A DNA stretch of 64,000 nucleotides from Streptomyces phaeoluteigriseus (GTDB taxonomy: Bacteria; Actinomycetota; Actinomycetes; Streptomycetales; Streptomycetaceae). Positions 18,289 to 27,130 of this stretch are shown here, in pieces. Under the pieces are notes generated by a model that was not told where the DNA came from, did not search any database, and saw only the letters and a list, made by a program, of their open reading frames with translations. How positions within the stretch are numbered: position 1 is the first letter of the stretch; every line of letters starts with the position of its first letter. The translations under genes and the position numbers were made by a program. The stretch is taken from assembly GCF_001896135.2 (NCBI RefSeq), contig NZ_MPOH02000015.1:727150-791149 (forward strand), written 5' to 3'.

Positions 18289-19649
18289 ATGACCGACATC
18301 GAGTTCGCCTGGTCCGCGCTGGGCGGCGATCCCGCCCTCCTGGCGCGCGTGTCGACCGTCGTACGGCGGGGCACGCTCCCGGCCCGGCTTCCGGTACGGG
18401 AGCTGGCGCGGGCCTCGGTCGGGGCGTGCACGCTGGCCGCGGCCGAGCTGGGGGCAAGGCGGGCCGGGCTCGCCGAGGTGCCGCGGGTGCGTCTGGACGA
18501 CGGGGCGGTGGCCACCGCGTTCACCAGTGAGCGGCATCTGCTGGTCGACGGGCGGGCGCCGGTCACGTTCGCGCCGCTGTCACGGTTCTGGCGGACCACC
18601 GACGGCTGGGTGCGCGCGCACGCCAACTATCCGCACCACCGCGAACGTCTCCTGCGGGCGCTGGACCTCCCCGACGACCCGGCCGCCGTCGGGGCGGCCC
18701 TGGCCGAGCGGTCCGCCCTGGAGGTGGAGGAGACGGTGTACGCCGCCGGAGGCCTGGCCGTCGCGGCGCGTACGCCCGCCGAGTGGGCCGCGCACGAGCA
18801 GGCGGCGGCGCTCGCCCGGCGGCCCCTCGTCGAGACCGAGCGCCTCGACAGCGCACGCGCGCGCGTGCTCCCGCCGCTCACCGGCAGTCCCCTGCTGCCC
18901 GCCGCCGGGCTGCGCGTCCTGGACCTGACCCGGGTGATCGCGGGCCCGGTCGCCACCCGCACCCTCGCCCTGCTGGGCGCGGACGTGCTCCGCCTCGACG
19001 CCCCCCGACTGCCCGAACTGCCCGACCAGCACGCCGACACCGGCTTCGGGAAGCGGTCGGCGACGCTGGACCTCGCCGCCGGCCGACGGACCTTCGAGGA
19101 GCTGCTGGCCGCGGCGGACGTCGTCGTCACGGGGTACCGGCCGGGCGCCCTCGACCGGTTCGGGCTGTCGGCCGGGGAGCTGACCGAGCGTCGGCCGGGG
19201 CTGGTGGTGGCGCAGTTGTCGGCGTGGGGCGCGTACGGGCCGTGGGCCGGGCGGCGCGGGTTCGACAGCCTGGTGCAGGCCGCCACCGGCATCGCGGCGT
19301 CGAGGGCAGCCCGGGACACCCCGGCGTGCTGCCGGCCCAGGCCCTCGACCACGGCACCGGCTACCTGCTGGCGGCGGCCGTCCTGCGGGCCCTCACGGAG
19401 CAGTCGTCCGAGGGCTACGGCCGTGTCGTACGGCTGTCGTTGGCGCGGACGGCGGCCTGGCTGACGGACGGCATCGAGCCCGGTGCGGGAGGTAGCGGCG
19501 GCGGCCCGCCGCAGTCCTGGCTCGCCGAGACCGACAGCCCGATCGGACGGCTGCGGTACGCGCTGCCGCCGGTGTCCTTCGACGGCGGGCCCGGCGACTG
19601 GGCGCGACCGCCGGGTCGCTGGGGAGCGGACCCGGCGGGCTGGGCGTAG
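18289..19649 (+). pseudogene. Family III CoA transferase, frameshifted
   Basis: The CaiB/BaiF family moves CoA between carboxylic acids. The first frame covers about 335 residues to RRGFDSLVQAATGIA, where the conserved family Asp lies. The frame is then lost at about 19294-19298 (GCGGCGTC); one extra G restores EGSPGHPGVLPAQALDH and continues to a stop at 19649. The total length plus one base is 454 codons, the usual size. Both halves are well conserved, so this is either a sequencing deletion or a very recent mutation. Its substrate is unknown. The ATG at 18271 is another possible start. Confidence 0.8.
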
Positions 19650-19844
19650 ACGGGCGGCGCCGACGCGGACGGCATCGAGCCCGCGTGGCGGGCGTCGGCC
19701 CGCGCGAGCCGGTGCCGGTGCCGAACGCCCGTGCGCCCACCGCGTCTTCCGTCCGGCTTCGTCCCGCACGCGCGTGTGGTGCGTCCGGCGGTGGGGTGGG
19801 AGGCGTGCGTCCGCTGTCAGTGGTGGCCCGTATCCTCATTGACC

Positions 19845-20837
19845 ATGCTCGAAGACCGTACGCCCACAGCGTTCTCCCCCACGGAGTGGCCGACCGCGTA
19901 TCCCCGGCGATACGCGGTCGTTGACGTGGAGACCACCGGCCTGGCCCGCGACGACCGGATCATCTCCGCCGCCGTCTACCGGCTGGACGCGCGCGGTGAG
20001 GTCGAGGACCACTGGTACACGCTGGTGAACCCCGAGCGCGACCCGGGCCCGGTGTGGATCCACGGTCTGACGAGCGAGGCACTGGAGGGCGCGCCCCTCT
20101 TCCAGGACGTGGCGCAGGAGTTCGCGGACCGGCTCGACGGCCGGGTGCTGGTCGCGCACAACGCGGTGTTCGACTGGCAGATGATCGCCCGTGAGTACGC
20201 GCGCGCGAAGCGCGAGGCCCCGGTGCGGCAGCGGCTGTGCACCATCGCGCTCTCCAAGGAGCTGGCCCTGCCGCTGCCCAACCACAAGCTGGAGTCGCTG
20301 GCCGCCCACTTCGGTGTCGTCCAACGGCGGGCGCACCACGCGCTGGACGACGCGCGCGTGCTGGCGGAGGCGTTCCGGCCGAGCCTGCGGGCCGCGGCGG
20401 CGGGCGGCGTCCGGCTGCCGCTGCACGAGTGCCGGCCGCTGACGGAGTGGCAGGACCGGCCCGCGCCGCGGATCGGTCAGCAGGCGACCGGCCCCGGCGG
20501 CTACCGGCCCACGAGCTGGCGTCCGGCCCGCAAGCGGCCCGCGTGCCCCTACCCGAATCCCGGGCGGTACGAAGACGGCAAAAGCCTCAAACAGGGCATG
20601 CGGATCGCGTTCTCCGGGGACACGTCGATCGAGCGCGAGCTGCTGGAGGACCGCGCGACCGAGGCCGGACTGCACGTGGCCACGTCGATCTCCCGGCTGA
20701 CCAGCCTGCTCGTCACCAACGACCCGGACTCGGGCACCTCCAAGGTGGTCAAGGCCCGCCAGTTCGGCACGCCGGTGGTGGACGAGGCGGCGTTCGGCCA
20801 GCTGCTGCGCGATGTCGAGCCGGCCGCGCGGCAGTGA
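19845..20837 (+). CDS. DEDDh exonuclease with C-terminal BRCT domain
   Basis: The 330-residue protein has an N-terminal DnaQ/epsilon-like 3'-5' exonuclease with motifs DVETTG, HNAVFDW and HHALDDA (ExoI, II, III of the DEDDh type). A linker follows, then a BRCT domain (about residues 245-325; LKQGMRIAFSGD...). BRCT domains bind partners or DNA ends, so a role in DNA repair or processing is likely. It stands alone with no polymerase gene nearby. TATCCT sits 8 bases before the ATG, so the mRNA may be leaderless. Confidence 0.87.
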   Translation: MLEDRTPTAFSPTEWPTAYPRRYAVVDVETTGLARDDRIISAAVYRLDARGEVEDHWYTLVNPERDPGPVWIHGLTSEALEGAPLFQDVAQEFADRLDGRVLVAHNAVFDWQMIAREYARAKREAPVRQRLCTIALSKELALPLPNHKLESLAAHFGVVQRRAHHALDDARVLAEAFRPSLRAAAAGGVRLPLHECRPLTEWQDRPAPRIGQQATGPGGYRPTSWRPARKRPACPYPNPGRYEDGKSLKQGMRIAFSGDTSIERELLEDRATEAGLHVATSISRLTSLLVTNDPDSGTSKVVKARQFGTPVVDEAAFGQLLRDVEPAARQ

Positions 20838-20916
20838 CCGTACGGACGGGTGATTGGCGGGCGACTCGCCCGGCACCGTCTGGCCCGCGCCGCGGTGACG
20901 GCCCACCCTGTGGCGC

Positions 20917-21150
20917 ATGGCGACATGTGAAGTCTGCGGCAACAACTACGGCATGACCTTCGAGGTGCACGCGCAGGGCGCGGTGCACGTCTTCGACTGC
21001 TTCTCCTGTGCGATCCACCGCATGGCACCGATCTGCGAGCACTGCCGGGTGCAGATCATCGGTCAGGGCGTGGAGGTCGAGGGGCAGTGGTTCTGCGGTG
21101 CCCACTGCGCCCGCGCGGAGGGAAAGGCGGGCATCGTGGACCGGGTCTGA
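20917..21150 (+). CDS. Small Cys-rich zinc-ribbon protein
   Basis: The 77-residue protein has CEVC, CFSC, CEHC and a final C...HC pair, giving eight ligands for about two zinc ions. It resembles the prokaryotic metallothionein-like/zinc-ribbon proteins common in Streptomyces. It begins 79 bases after the exonuclease and ends 50 bases before the SURF1 gene, on the same strand. No function is assigned. Confidence 0.75.
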   Translation: MATCEVCGNNYGMTFEVHAQGAVHVFDCFSCAIHRMAPICEHCRVQIIGQGVEVEGQWFCGAHCARAEGKAGIVDRV

Positions 21151-21200
21151 AGCGGGCCCCCACGCGCGGACACCCCGCGACCGGGAGGTACGGTCGTGGG

Positions 21201-22007
21201 GTGTACCGCTTCCTTTTGTCCCGGCAGTGGGTGATCATCACGCTCGTCGCCCTCCTCCTGATCCCCACGATGATCAGGCTGGGCATCTGGCAGATGCACC
21301 GATACGACGAGCGCACCGCCCGCAATCAGCTGGTGTCCGACGCGCTCACCGCCGACCCCGTACCGGTGGAGCGGCTGACCTCCCCGGGGCACACCGTCGG
21401 CACCGGTCAGCGGTACCGGTCCGTGACCGCCGTGGGCCGCTTCGACACCGAGCGGGAGGTCGTCGTCCGGCGGCGCGTCAACGGCGACGAGGAGATCGGT
21501 TTCCTCGTCCTGACCCCCTTCGTCCTGACGGACGGCAGGGTGCTGCTGGTCAACCGCGGCTGGATCCCCGCCGACGCCCCCACCCAGACCACGTTCCCCG
21601 AGGTCCCCGCGCCGCCCGCCGGGCAGATCACCGTGACCGGGCGGCTGATGCCCGACGAGACGACCGCGGCGAGCGGGATCAAGGACCTCCAGGGGCTGCC
21701 GGACCGGCAGGTCATGCTGATCAACAGTGAGCGGGAGGCGCGGCGCCTCGGCGAGCGGGTCCTCGGCGGCTATGTCGCGCAGACGGCGCCCGAACCGAAG
21801 AACGGCACCCCCGAGCTGGTCGGCCGGCCCGGCAAGGAGGACGCCGCGCTCAACTACGCCTACGCCATCCAGTGGTGGCTGTTCTCGGCGGGCGTACCGA
21901 TCGGCTGGGTGGTCCTGGTCCGGCGGGAGACGCGCGACCGCAGGGAGGCCGCCGCCTCGAAGGAGACGGCGGAGACGGCGGAGACGGACCAGCCCGCGGC
22001 GGTCTGA
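21201..22007 (+). CDS. SURF1 family cytochrome oxidase assembly protein
   Basis: The 268-residue product has the SURF1 layout: a first transmembrane helix followed by RLGIWQMHRYDER, a periplasmic domain with VNRGWIPAD, and a second helix near the C-terminus (YAIQWWLFSAGVPIGWVVL). It helps place heme in cytochrome aa3 oxidase. GTG 21201 was chosen with GGGAGGTA upstream; the last 20 residues are Ala/Glu-rich. Confidence 0.88.
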   Translation: MYRFLLSRQWVIITLVALLLIPTMIRLGIWQMHRYDERTARNQLVSDALTADPVPVERLTSPGHTVGTGQRYRSVTAVGRFDTEREVVVRRRVNGDEEIGFLVLTPFVLTDGRVLLVNRGWIPADAPTQTTFPEVPAPPAGQITVTGRLMPDETTAASGIKDLQGLPDRQVMLINSEREARRLGERVLGGYVAQTAPEPKNGTPELVGRPGKEDAALNYAYAIQWWLFSAGVPIGWVVLVRRETRDRREAAASKETAETAETDQPAAV

Positions 22008-22154
22008 GCCACCGCCGGACACCCATCCGCCCGGGGCGTCCCGACCCCGCTCGGCCCCGCCGCCGGGCCGCGGTCGGCCGAACATCCCGCCCCCGTGTCA
22101 CCCGCCCGGCCCCCGCCCCGATTGCCCTGCCGTATCGCCGGGAACCCGCACCCC

Positions 22155-23945
22155 GTGCACCCCCGCATCGAGGACTACGCCGTCATCGGCGACGAACAGA
22201 CCGCGGCCCTGGTCGGCATGGACGGCTCGGTCGACTGGCTGTGCCTGCCCCGCTTCGACTCCGGAGCCTGCTTCGCCCGCCTCCTGGGCGACGAGGGGAA
22301 CGGCCACTGGCGCATCGCGCCCAAGGACGCCGACGGGCAGTACTGCACCCGCCGCGCCTACCGCCCCGACACCCTCGTCCTGGACACCGAGTGGGAGACG
22401 GACGACGGCGCGATCCGCGTCACCGACCTGATGCCGCAGCGGCACGCCGCCCCCGACGTCGTACGCGTCGTCGAGGGACTGCGCGGGCGGGTCACCGTCC
22501 GCAGCACGCTGCGGCTGCGCTTCGACTACGGCTGGGTCGTCCCCTGGATGCGCCGGGTCGACGGCCACCGGGTGGCGGTCGCCGGGCCGGACGCGGTCTG
22601 GTTCCGCAGCGAGCCGGAGGTGCACACCTGGGGCGAGGACTTCGGCACGCACGCGGAGTTCGCCGTCGCCGCGGGCGAGAAGGTCGCGTTCGTACTGACC
22701 TGGCACCCCTCCCACCACGCGCGCCCGCCGCTCATCGACCCGTACGAGGAGCTGCGGGCCAGCGTCGAGGACTGGCGGGCCTGGTCGGCGCGCTGCCGCT
22801 ACGACGGTCCCCACCGGGACGCCGTGGTCCGCTCACTCATCACCCTCAAGGCCCTCACCTACGAACCGACGGGCGGCATCGCCGCCGCGCTCACCACCTC
22901 CCTGCCCGAGGAGGTGGGCGGGGTCCGCAACTGGGACTACCGCTACTGCTGGCTGCGCGACTCCACCCTCACCCTCGGAGCCCTGCTGGCGGCCGGCTAC
23001 GCGGAGGAGGCCGAGGCCTGGCGGAACTGGCTGCTGCGCGCCGTCGCGGGCGACCCGGCGGACCTGCAGATCATGTACGGGCTCGCGGGCGAGCGCCGGC
23101 TGCCCGAGTGCGAGCTGCCGTGGCTGTCCGGCTACGCGGACTCCCGTCCCGTACGCATCGGCAACGGCGCCGTGAGCCAGCTCCAACTGGACGTCTACGG
23201 CGAGGTGATGGACTCGCTGTCCCTGGCCCGCACCTCCGGCCTGTCACCCAAGCCGCACATCTGGTCGCTGCAGAGCGCGCTGATGAACTGGCTGTGCGAC
23301 AACTGGCGGCAGCCCGACGAAGGGCTGTGGGAGGTGCGTGGTGGCCGACGTCAGTTCGTCCACTCCAAGGTGATGGTGTGGGTGGCCGCCGACCGCGCCG
23401 TCCGCGCGGTCGAGCGCTACCCGCAGCTCAGCGGTGACGTGGCGAGGTGGCGGGCGCTGCGCGAGGAGGTGCACCGCGAGGTGTGCGAGAAGGGCTACGA
23501 CCCCGAGCGCAACACCTTCACCCAGCACTACGGATCGCGCGAACTGGACGCCTCCCTGCTGCTCATCCCGCGCGTCGGCTTCCTGCCGCCCGACGACCCG
23601 CGGGTGGTCGGCACCGTAGACGCCGTCCGTGAGGAACTCGGGCACAGCGGTCTGCTGCGCCGTTACAGCACCGCCGGGCAGGCCGTCGACGGCCTGCCCG
23701 GTGACGAGGGCACCTTCCTGGCGTGCTCCTTCTGGCTGGCGGACGCCCTGCACATGACGGGCCGGACCCAGGAGGCACGGGAGCTGTTCGACCGTCTGGT
23801 GGCCCTGGCCAACGACGTGGGGCTGCTGGCCGAGGAGTACGACCCGACGGCCGGCCGCCATCTCGGGAACTACCCGCAGGCGTTCAGCCACATCGGCCTC
23901 GTCAACACCGCCCTCACGCTCTACGGGGGCGAGGAGGCAGGATAG
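22155..23945 (+). CDS. GH15 family glycosidase (glucoamylase/trehalase-like)
   Basis: The 596-residue protein begins with PRIEDYAVIGDEQTAALVG and DGSVDWLCLPRFDS, as in actinobacterial GH15 trehalases and glucoamylases. The (alpha/alpha)6 barrel has NWDYRYCWLRD and GDEGTFLACSFW, likely to hold the catalytic Glu residues. There is no signal peptide, so it acts on internal alpha-glucosides, perhaps trehalose. The GTG at 22155 fits the family start; GTG 22095 would add 20 unlikely residues. The SDR gene follows after 5 bases. Confidence 0.85.
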   Translation: MHPRIEDYAVIGDEQTAALVGMDGSVDWLCLPRFDSGACFARLLGDEGNGHWRIAPKDADGQYCTRRAYRPDTLVLDTEWETDDGAIRVTDLMPQRHAAPDVVRVVEGLRGRVTVRSTLRLRFDYGWVVPWMRRVDGHRVAVAGPDAVWFRSEPEVHTWGEDFGTHAEFAVAAGEKVAFVLTWHPSHHARPPLIDPYEELRASVEDWRAWSARCRYDGPHRDAVVRSLITLKALTYEPTGGIAAALTTSLPEEVGGVRNWDYRYCWLRDSTLTLGALLAAGYAEEAEAWRNWLLRAVAGDPADLQIMYGLAGERRLPECELPWLSGYADSRPVRIGNGAVSQLQLDVYGEVMDSLSLARTSGLSPKPHIWSLQSALMNWLCDNWRQPDEGLWEVRGGRRQFVHSKVMVWVAADRAVRAVERYPQLSGDVARWRALREEVHREVCEKGYDPERNTFTQHYGSRELDASLLLIPRVGFLPPDDPRVVGTVDAVREELGHSGLLRRYSTAGQAVDGLPGDEGTFLACSFWLADALHMTGRTQEARELFDRLVALANDVGLLAEEYDPTAGRHLGNYPQAFSHIGLVNTALTLYGGEEAG

Positions 23946-23950
23946 GGACC

Positions 23951-24706
23951 ATGGATCTTGGACTGAAGGACCGGGTGTACGTCGTCACCGGGGCCACCCG
24001 CGGCCTCGGCAACGCCGCCGCGCGCGAGCTGGTCGCGGACGGCGCGAAGGTGGTCGTCACCGGGCGGGACGAGGAGCGGGCCGCCGAGGCGGCGAAGGCG
24101 CTGGGGCCGGACGCGGTCGGGGTGGCCGTCGACAACGCCGACCCCGAGGCGGCCGCGCGGCTGATCGCGACCGCGCGTGAGGCCTTCGGCCGCTTCGACG
24201 GGGTGCTGGTGAGCGTGGGCGGGCCGCCGCCCGGGTTCGTGGCGGACACCACGGACGAGCAGTGGCAGACGGCGTTCGAGTCGGTGTTCCTCGGCGCGGT
24301 GCGGCTGGCACGGGCGGCCGCCGCCGAACTGAAGGCCGGGGGCGTCATCGGGTTCGTCCTGTCGGGGTCGGTGCACGAGCCGATTCCGGGGCTGACCATT
24401 TCCAACGGGCTGCGGCCGGGGCTGGCCGGGTTCGCCAAGTCGCTCTCCGACGAGCTGGGGCCGCGCGGGATCCGCGTGGTGGGACTGCTGCCGGCCCGGA
24501 TCGACACGGACCGCGTGCGCGAGCTGGACGGGCTGTCGGCCGATCCGGCGGCGACCCGGGCCGCGCACGAGTCCCGGATCCCGCTGCGCCGGTACGGGGC
24601 GCCGGAGGAGTTCGGGCGGGTGGCGGCCTTCCTGCTGTCGCCGGCCGCGTCCTATCTGACCGGCATCATGGTTCCGGTGGACGGCGGGATGCGGCACGGG
24701 TTCTGA
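23951..24706 (+). CDS. SDR family protein with altered active site
   Basis: The 251-residue protein has the nucleotide-binding motif TGATRGLG, but the usual YxxxK is missing. Aligned to FabG, the Tyr is replaced by Ser and the Lys by Arg in ISNGLRPGLAGFAK. C-terminal VDGGMRHGF is typical SDR. It may bind NAD(P)H without normal chemistry, or use other residues. It is 5 bases behind the GH15 gene, so probably co-transcribed. Confidence 0.8.
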   Translation: MDLGLKDRVYVVTGATRGLGNAAARELVADGAKVVVTGRDEERAAEAAKALGPDAVGVAVDNADPEAAARLIATAREAFGRFDGVLVSVGGPPPGFVADTTDEQWQTAFESVFLGAVRLARAAAAELKAGGVIGFVLSGSVHEPIPGLTISNGLRPGLAGFAKSLSDELGPRGIRVVGLLPARIDTDRVRELDGLSADPAATRAAHESRIPLRRYGAPEEFGRVAAFLLSPAASYLTGIMVPVDGGMRHGF

Positions 24707-24723
24707 GGACCTCCCCCGGGGCG

Positions 24724-25311
24724 TCAGCTCACCCGTTCCGCCTTGTGCTTGGCCGTCCTCAGACGGACCTCCGCGGGAAGCGACTCCAGTGCCGCCGACT
24801 CGCGCGCGTGCGCCAGGGACTCGTTCGCCAGGTGGTCCAGAGCCACGGCCGGGTCCACATGCGGTTCCAGCAGGAGCCGTACGTGGGCCTCGGGGGCGTC
24901 CCTGCGGCCCGTGAGATGGGCGTGGCTGTGGGACACGCCGTCCAGGCGGGACGCGTCGCCGGCCAGGACGCCCTCCAGGGCCCGGCCGCGCAGCAGGGCG
25001 CCCGCGCCGTCGCCGGTGTCGACGAGGACCTCGCCGAGCCGGCGACGGCGCAGGACCGCGACCAGCCACCACAGGGCGAGCAGGACCAGCACCGTCAGCA
25101 CGGCGATGACGACCGGCCACCACCAGCCCTCGTGCCGCCATCGGGTGCGCTCGGCGGTGCTGAGCAGAACGTCGTTTCTGCCGTCGTGGAGCCACCAGGA
25201 GGGCGGGTTCGCGCCCAGGCCGACGGCGAGCACGGCGCCGCCGACGGCCAGCAGGACGAGGCCCACCAGTCCCAGAGCCACGCGGTTGACGGTCCTGAGC
25301 ATCGTCGTCAT
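24724..25311 (-). CDS. amaP: AmaP-type alkaline-shock membrane anchor
   Basis: The 195-residue protein has two transmembrane helices (about 10-32 and 66-87) and a cytoplasmic C-terminal domain. In Staphylococcus AmaP tethers Asp23 to the membrane. The C-terminal region (ALEGVLAGDASRLDGV... APEAHVRLLLEPHVD) has the same beta-helix rhythm as Asp23-like modules. Its ATG overlaps the stop of the DUF6286 gene (ATGA). It is the last gene of a leftward operon with two Asp23 proteins. Confidence 0.78.
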   Translation of the reverse strand: MTTMLRTVNRVALGLVGLVLLAVGGAVLAVGLGANPPSWWLHDGRNDVLLSTAERTRWRHEGWWWPVVIAVLTVLVLLALWWLVAVLRRRRLGEVLVDTGDGAGALLRGRALEGVLAGDASRLDGVSHSHAHLTGRRDAPEAHVRLLLEPHVDPAVALDHLANESLAHARESAALESLPAEVRLRTAKHKAERVS

Positions 25312-25946
25312 CCCTTCCGTCCGAGCCGGCGCACCCGCACGGACAGCGCGGGCGGCCGGGCCAGGCCCAGGCCGCGGACGGCGTCGCCGAGCACCGCGTC
25401 CAGCTCCGTGCGTACGTCGTCCAGGTCGCGGAAGTGGGAGACCGCGCGCACATCGGCCCGGCGGCGCCCGGCGCGCACGTGGACCGACTGCACACCGGCG
25501 ACCTCCATGGCCCGGTCGCGCAGCACCAGAGCGGCGGCGCCCCGGTGGAGTCCCGCGCGGACGTCGGGGTGGGGCCGCCGCATCGGCAGGACGTCACGCA
25601 GGCCCGGCGTGACGGCCAGGAGGATCAGCCACAGGCCGAGGGCCGCGGCGACGCCCGCGCCGACGAGGACCCAGATGTCGTCCAGCGTCCGTTCGGCGAG
25701 CTGCCGCGTCAGCTCCCGGCGGACCCACAGGGCCGACCGGTCGGCGCGCACCGCGGCGACGTCGTACAGGAGGACGCCCGCCAGGGCGGCGAGCAGCAGC
25801 GCGACGACGGCCGCCGGCACCCGGCGGGCCGACCAGAAGCGTCCGCTGCCCGGCGCGGGGGCGGGCGCGGGTACGTCGTCCTCGGCCGGCTTGTCGAGGA
25901 CCGGCAGTCGTTGTGTGGTGCCCTCGGAGCCCAGGGGCTCGCTCAT
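25308..25946 (-). CDS. DUF6286 membrane protein
   Basis: The 212-residue protein has a disordered Pro-rich N-terminus, two transmembrane helices (about 44-66 and 94-114) and a C-terminal cytoplasmic domain (VAGVQSVHVRAGRRRADVRA...). The latter resembles an Asp23-like module by pattern. It is coupled to the genes on both sides by 4-base overlaps, so it is probably part of the membrane platform of this locus. Its function is unknown. Confidence 0.75.
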   Translation of the reverse strand: MSEPLGSEGTTQRLPVLDKPAEDDVPAPAPAPGSGRFWSARRVPAAVVALLLAALAGVLLYDVAAVRADRSALWVRRELTRQLAERTLDDIWVLVGAGVAAALGLWLILLAVTPGLRDVLPMRRPHPDVRAGLHRGAAALVLRDRAMEVAGVQSVHVRAGRRRADVRAVSHFRDLDDVRTELDAVLGDAVRGLGLARPPALSVRVRRLGRKG

Positions 25947-26335
25947 GGCGTCCTCCCGTGTGCCACGCCGTGTTCCGCCGTCAGATGCAGACGTTCGACC
26001 TGGACGGCGACTTCCGGCACCTCCATTCCCACCAACGCGCCTACCCGCTCGGTGACATGACGACGCACCGCATGACAGCGCGGACCGATGTCGGTCGGGT
26101 AGCCGAGTTCGAGGTGGACGCGGATGTGAGCGGCGTCGTGGTGCACGACCACCGTGGCGTGCGGGCGGGACGCGTCGGGCGGCAGGGGTCCCACCGCCTC
26201 GCGCGCGGCCTGCGCGGCGATCTTCGCCACGACCCGGTCGGCGATCCGGGTGGCGCCCCGCTCCCCCGGCGGGACCGCCGTCGAGCGGGCGCCGGGCGCG
26301 CCGGTCTTCTCACTCACCGGCGTCACGGACGTCAC
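25943..26335 (-). CDS. Asp23/Gls24 family protein, short form
   Basis: The 130-residue protein is almost entirely one Asp23/Gls24 domain: IADRVVAKIAAQAAREAVG, a beta-hairpin (ATVVVHHDAAHIRVHLEL) and a final helix-strand (VTERVGALVGMEVPEVAVQV). The GTG at 26335 overlaps the stop of the upstream DUF2273-like gene. Asp23 proteins are abundant cytosolic envelope-stress proteins in Gram-positive bacteria. Confidence 0.78.
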   Translation of the reverse strand: MTSVTPVSEKTGAPGARSTAVPPGERGATRIADRVVAKIAAQAAREAVGPLPPDASRPHATVVVHHDAAHIRVHLELGYPTDIGPRCHAVRRHVTERVGALVGMEVPEVAVQVERLHLTAEHGVAHGRTP

Positions 26336-26517
26336 CGGCGCCGGTCGTCGCGCGTGCGGAAGAAGTCGCCGAGTTCCAGGTCTCCCTCGATGAACCGCCC
26401 GACGACGAACCCGACGGCGCCCAGCGCCGCCACCAGCAGGAAGGCCCCGAACCCGCCGAAGTATCCGGCGAAGCCCAGCGCCATACCGGCGATCATGCCC
26501 ACCACGGCCATGTTCAC
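26332..26517 (-). CDS. DUF2273-like small membrane protein
   Basis: The 61-residue protein has two close hydrophobic segments rich in Gly/Ala (MAVVGMIAGMALGFAGYFGG and FLLVAALGAVGFVVGRF) and a charged C-terminus (RTRDDRRR). DUF2273 proteins accompany Asp23 genes in Gram-positives. The GTG has GGGGAG at good spacing. Confidence 0.7.
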   Translation of the reverse strand: MNMAVVGMIAGMALGFAGYFGGFGAFLLVAALGAVGFVVGRFIEGDLELGDFFRTRDDRRR

Positions 26518-26560
26518 GGTGCACTCCCCTCAGCGGCCCGGTCGCCCGGTGGCCGACTTG

Positions 26561-27043
26561 TCACTGGAGCCGGGACTCCGGCTCCTCGTCCTCGTCCTCG
26601 GGCAGCTTGACGTCGCTCACCGCGATGTTGACCTCGACCACCTCGAGGCCGGTCATCCGCTCGACGGCCGCGATGACGTTCTCGCGCACGTCCCTGGAGA
26701 CCTCGGTGATGGACACGCCGTAGTCGACCACGATCTCCAGGTCGAGCGCGGTCTGCACCTCGCCGACCTCGGCCTTGACGCCGCGGGTGACGGACTTCGT
26801 GCCGCCCGGCACGCGGTCGCGCACCGCGCCGAAGGTGCGGCTCATGCCGCTGCCCATCGCGTGCACGCCGACCACGTCGCGGGCCGCCAGTCCGGCGATC
26901 TTCTCCACGACGCCGTCGGCGATGGTGGTGCGCCCGCGGGACCCCGGGTCCCCGCCGCCGCGCCTGGTCGCCTTCCGCGTCGACAACGGCTCCGAGCCGC
27001 TGTCCGGGAGTTGCGTCCTGCTCTGTTCCGTCGTCTCACTCAT
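26561..27043 (-). CDS. Asp23/Gls24 family envelope-stress protein
   Basis: The 160-residue protein has a polar disordered N-terminus (about 35 residues) and a full Asp23/Gls24 domain: TIADGVVEKIAGLAARDVVGV and VRENVIAAVERMTGLEVVEV. An acidic tail (EDEDEEPESRLQ) ends it. It is the first gene of the leftward operon that leads to AmaP and starts at ATG 27043 with AAGGACG upstream. Confidence 0.86.
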   Translation of the reverse strand: MSETTEQSRTQLPDSGSEPLSTRKATRRGGGDPGSRGRTTIADGVVEKIAGLAARDVVGVHAMGSGMSRTFGAVRDRVPGGTKSVTRGVKAEVGEVQTALDLEIVVDYGVSITEVSRDVRENVIAAVERMTGLEVVEVNIAVSDVKLPEDEDEEPESRLQ

Positions 27044-27076
27044 CGCCGTACGTCCTTTTCGGTCGTCGTCCTTCTG

Positions 27077-27094
27077 CCACCGTAAGCGCGGTGG
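27077..27094. promoter_or_regulatory. Inverted repeat in divergent Asp23 promoter
   Basis: CCACCG and CGGTGG flank 6 bases in the 87-base region between the Asp23 operon and the P10-type gene. It could be a shared operator for these divergent genes; no regulator is known for it. Confidence 0.35.
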
Positions 27095-27130
27095 GCCGTC
27101 TCCGCTCCATCGATGGGGCAGGCTGGAGGA

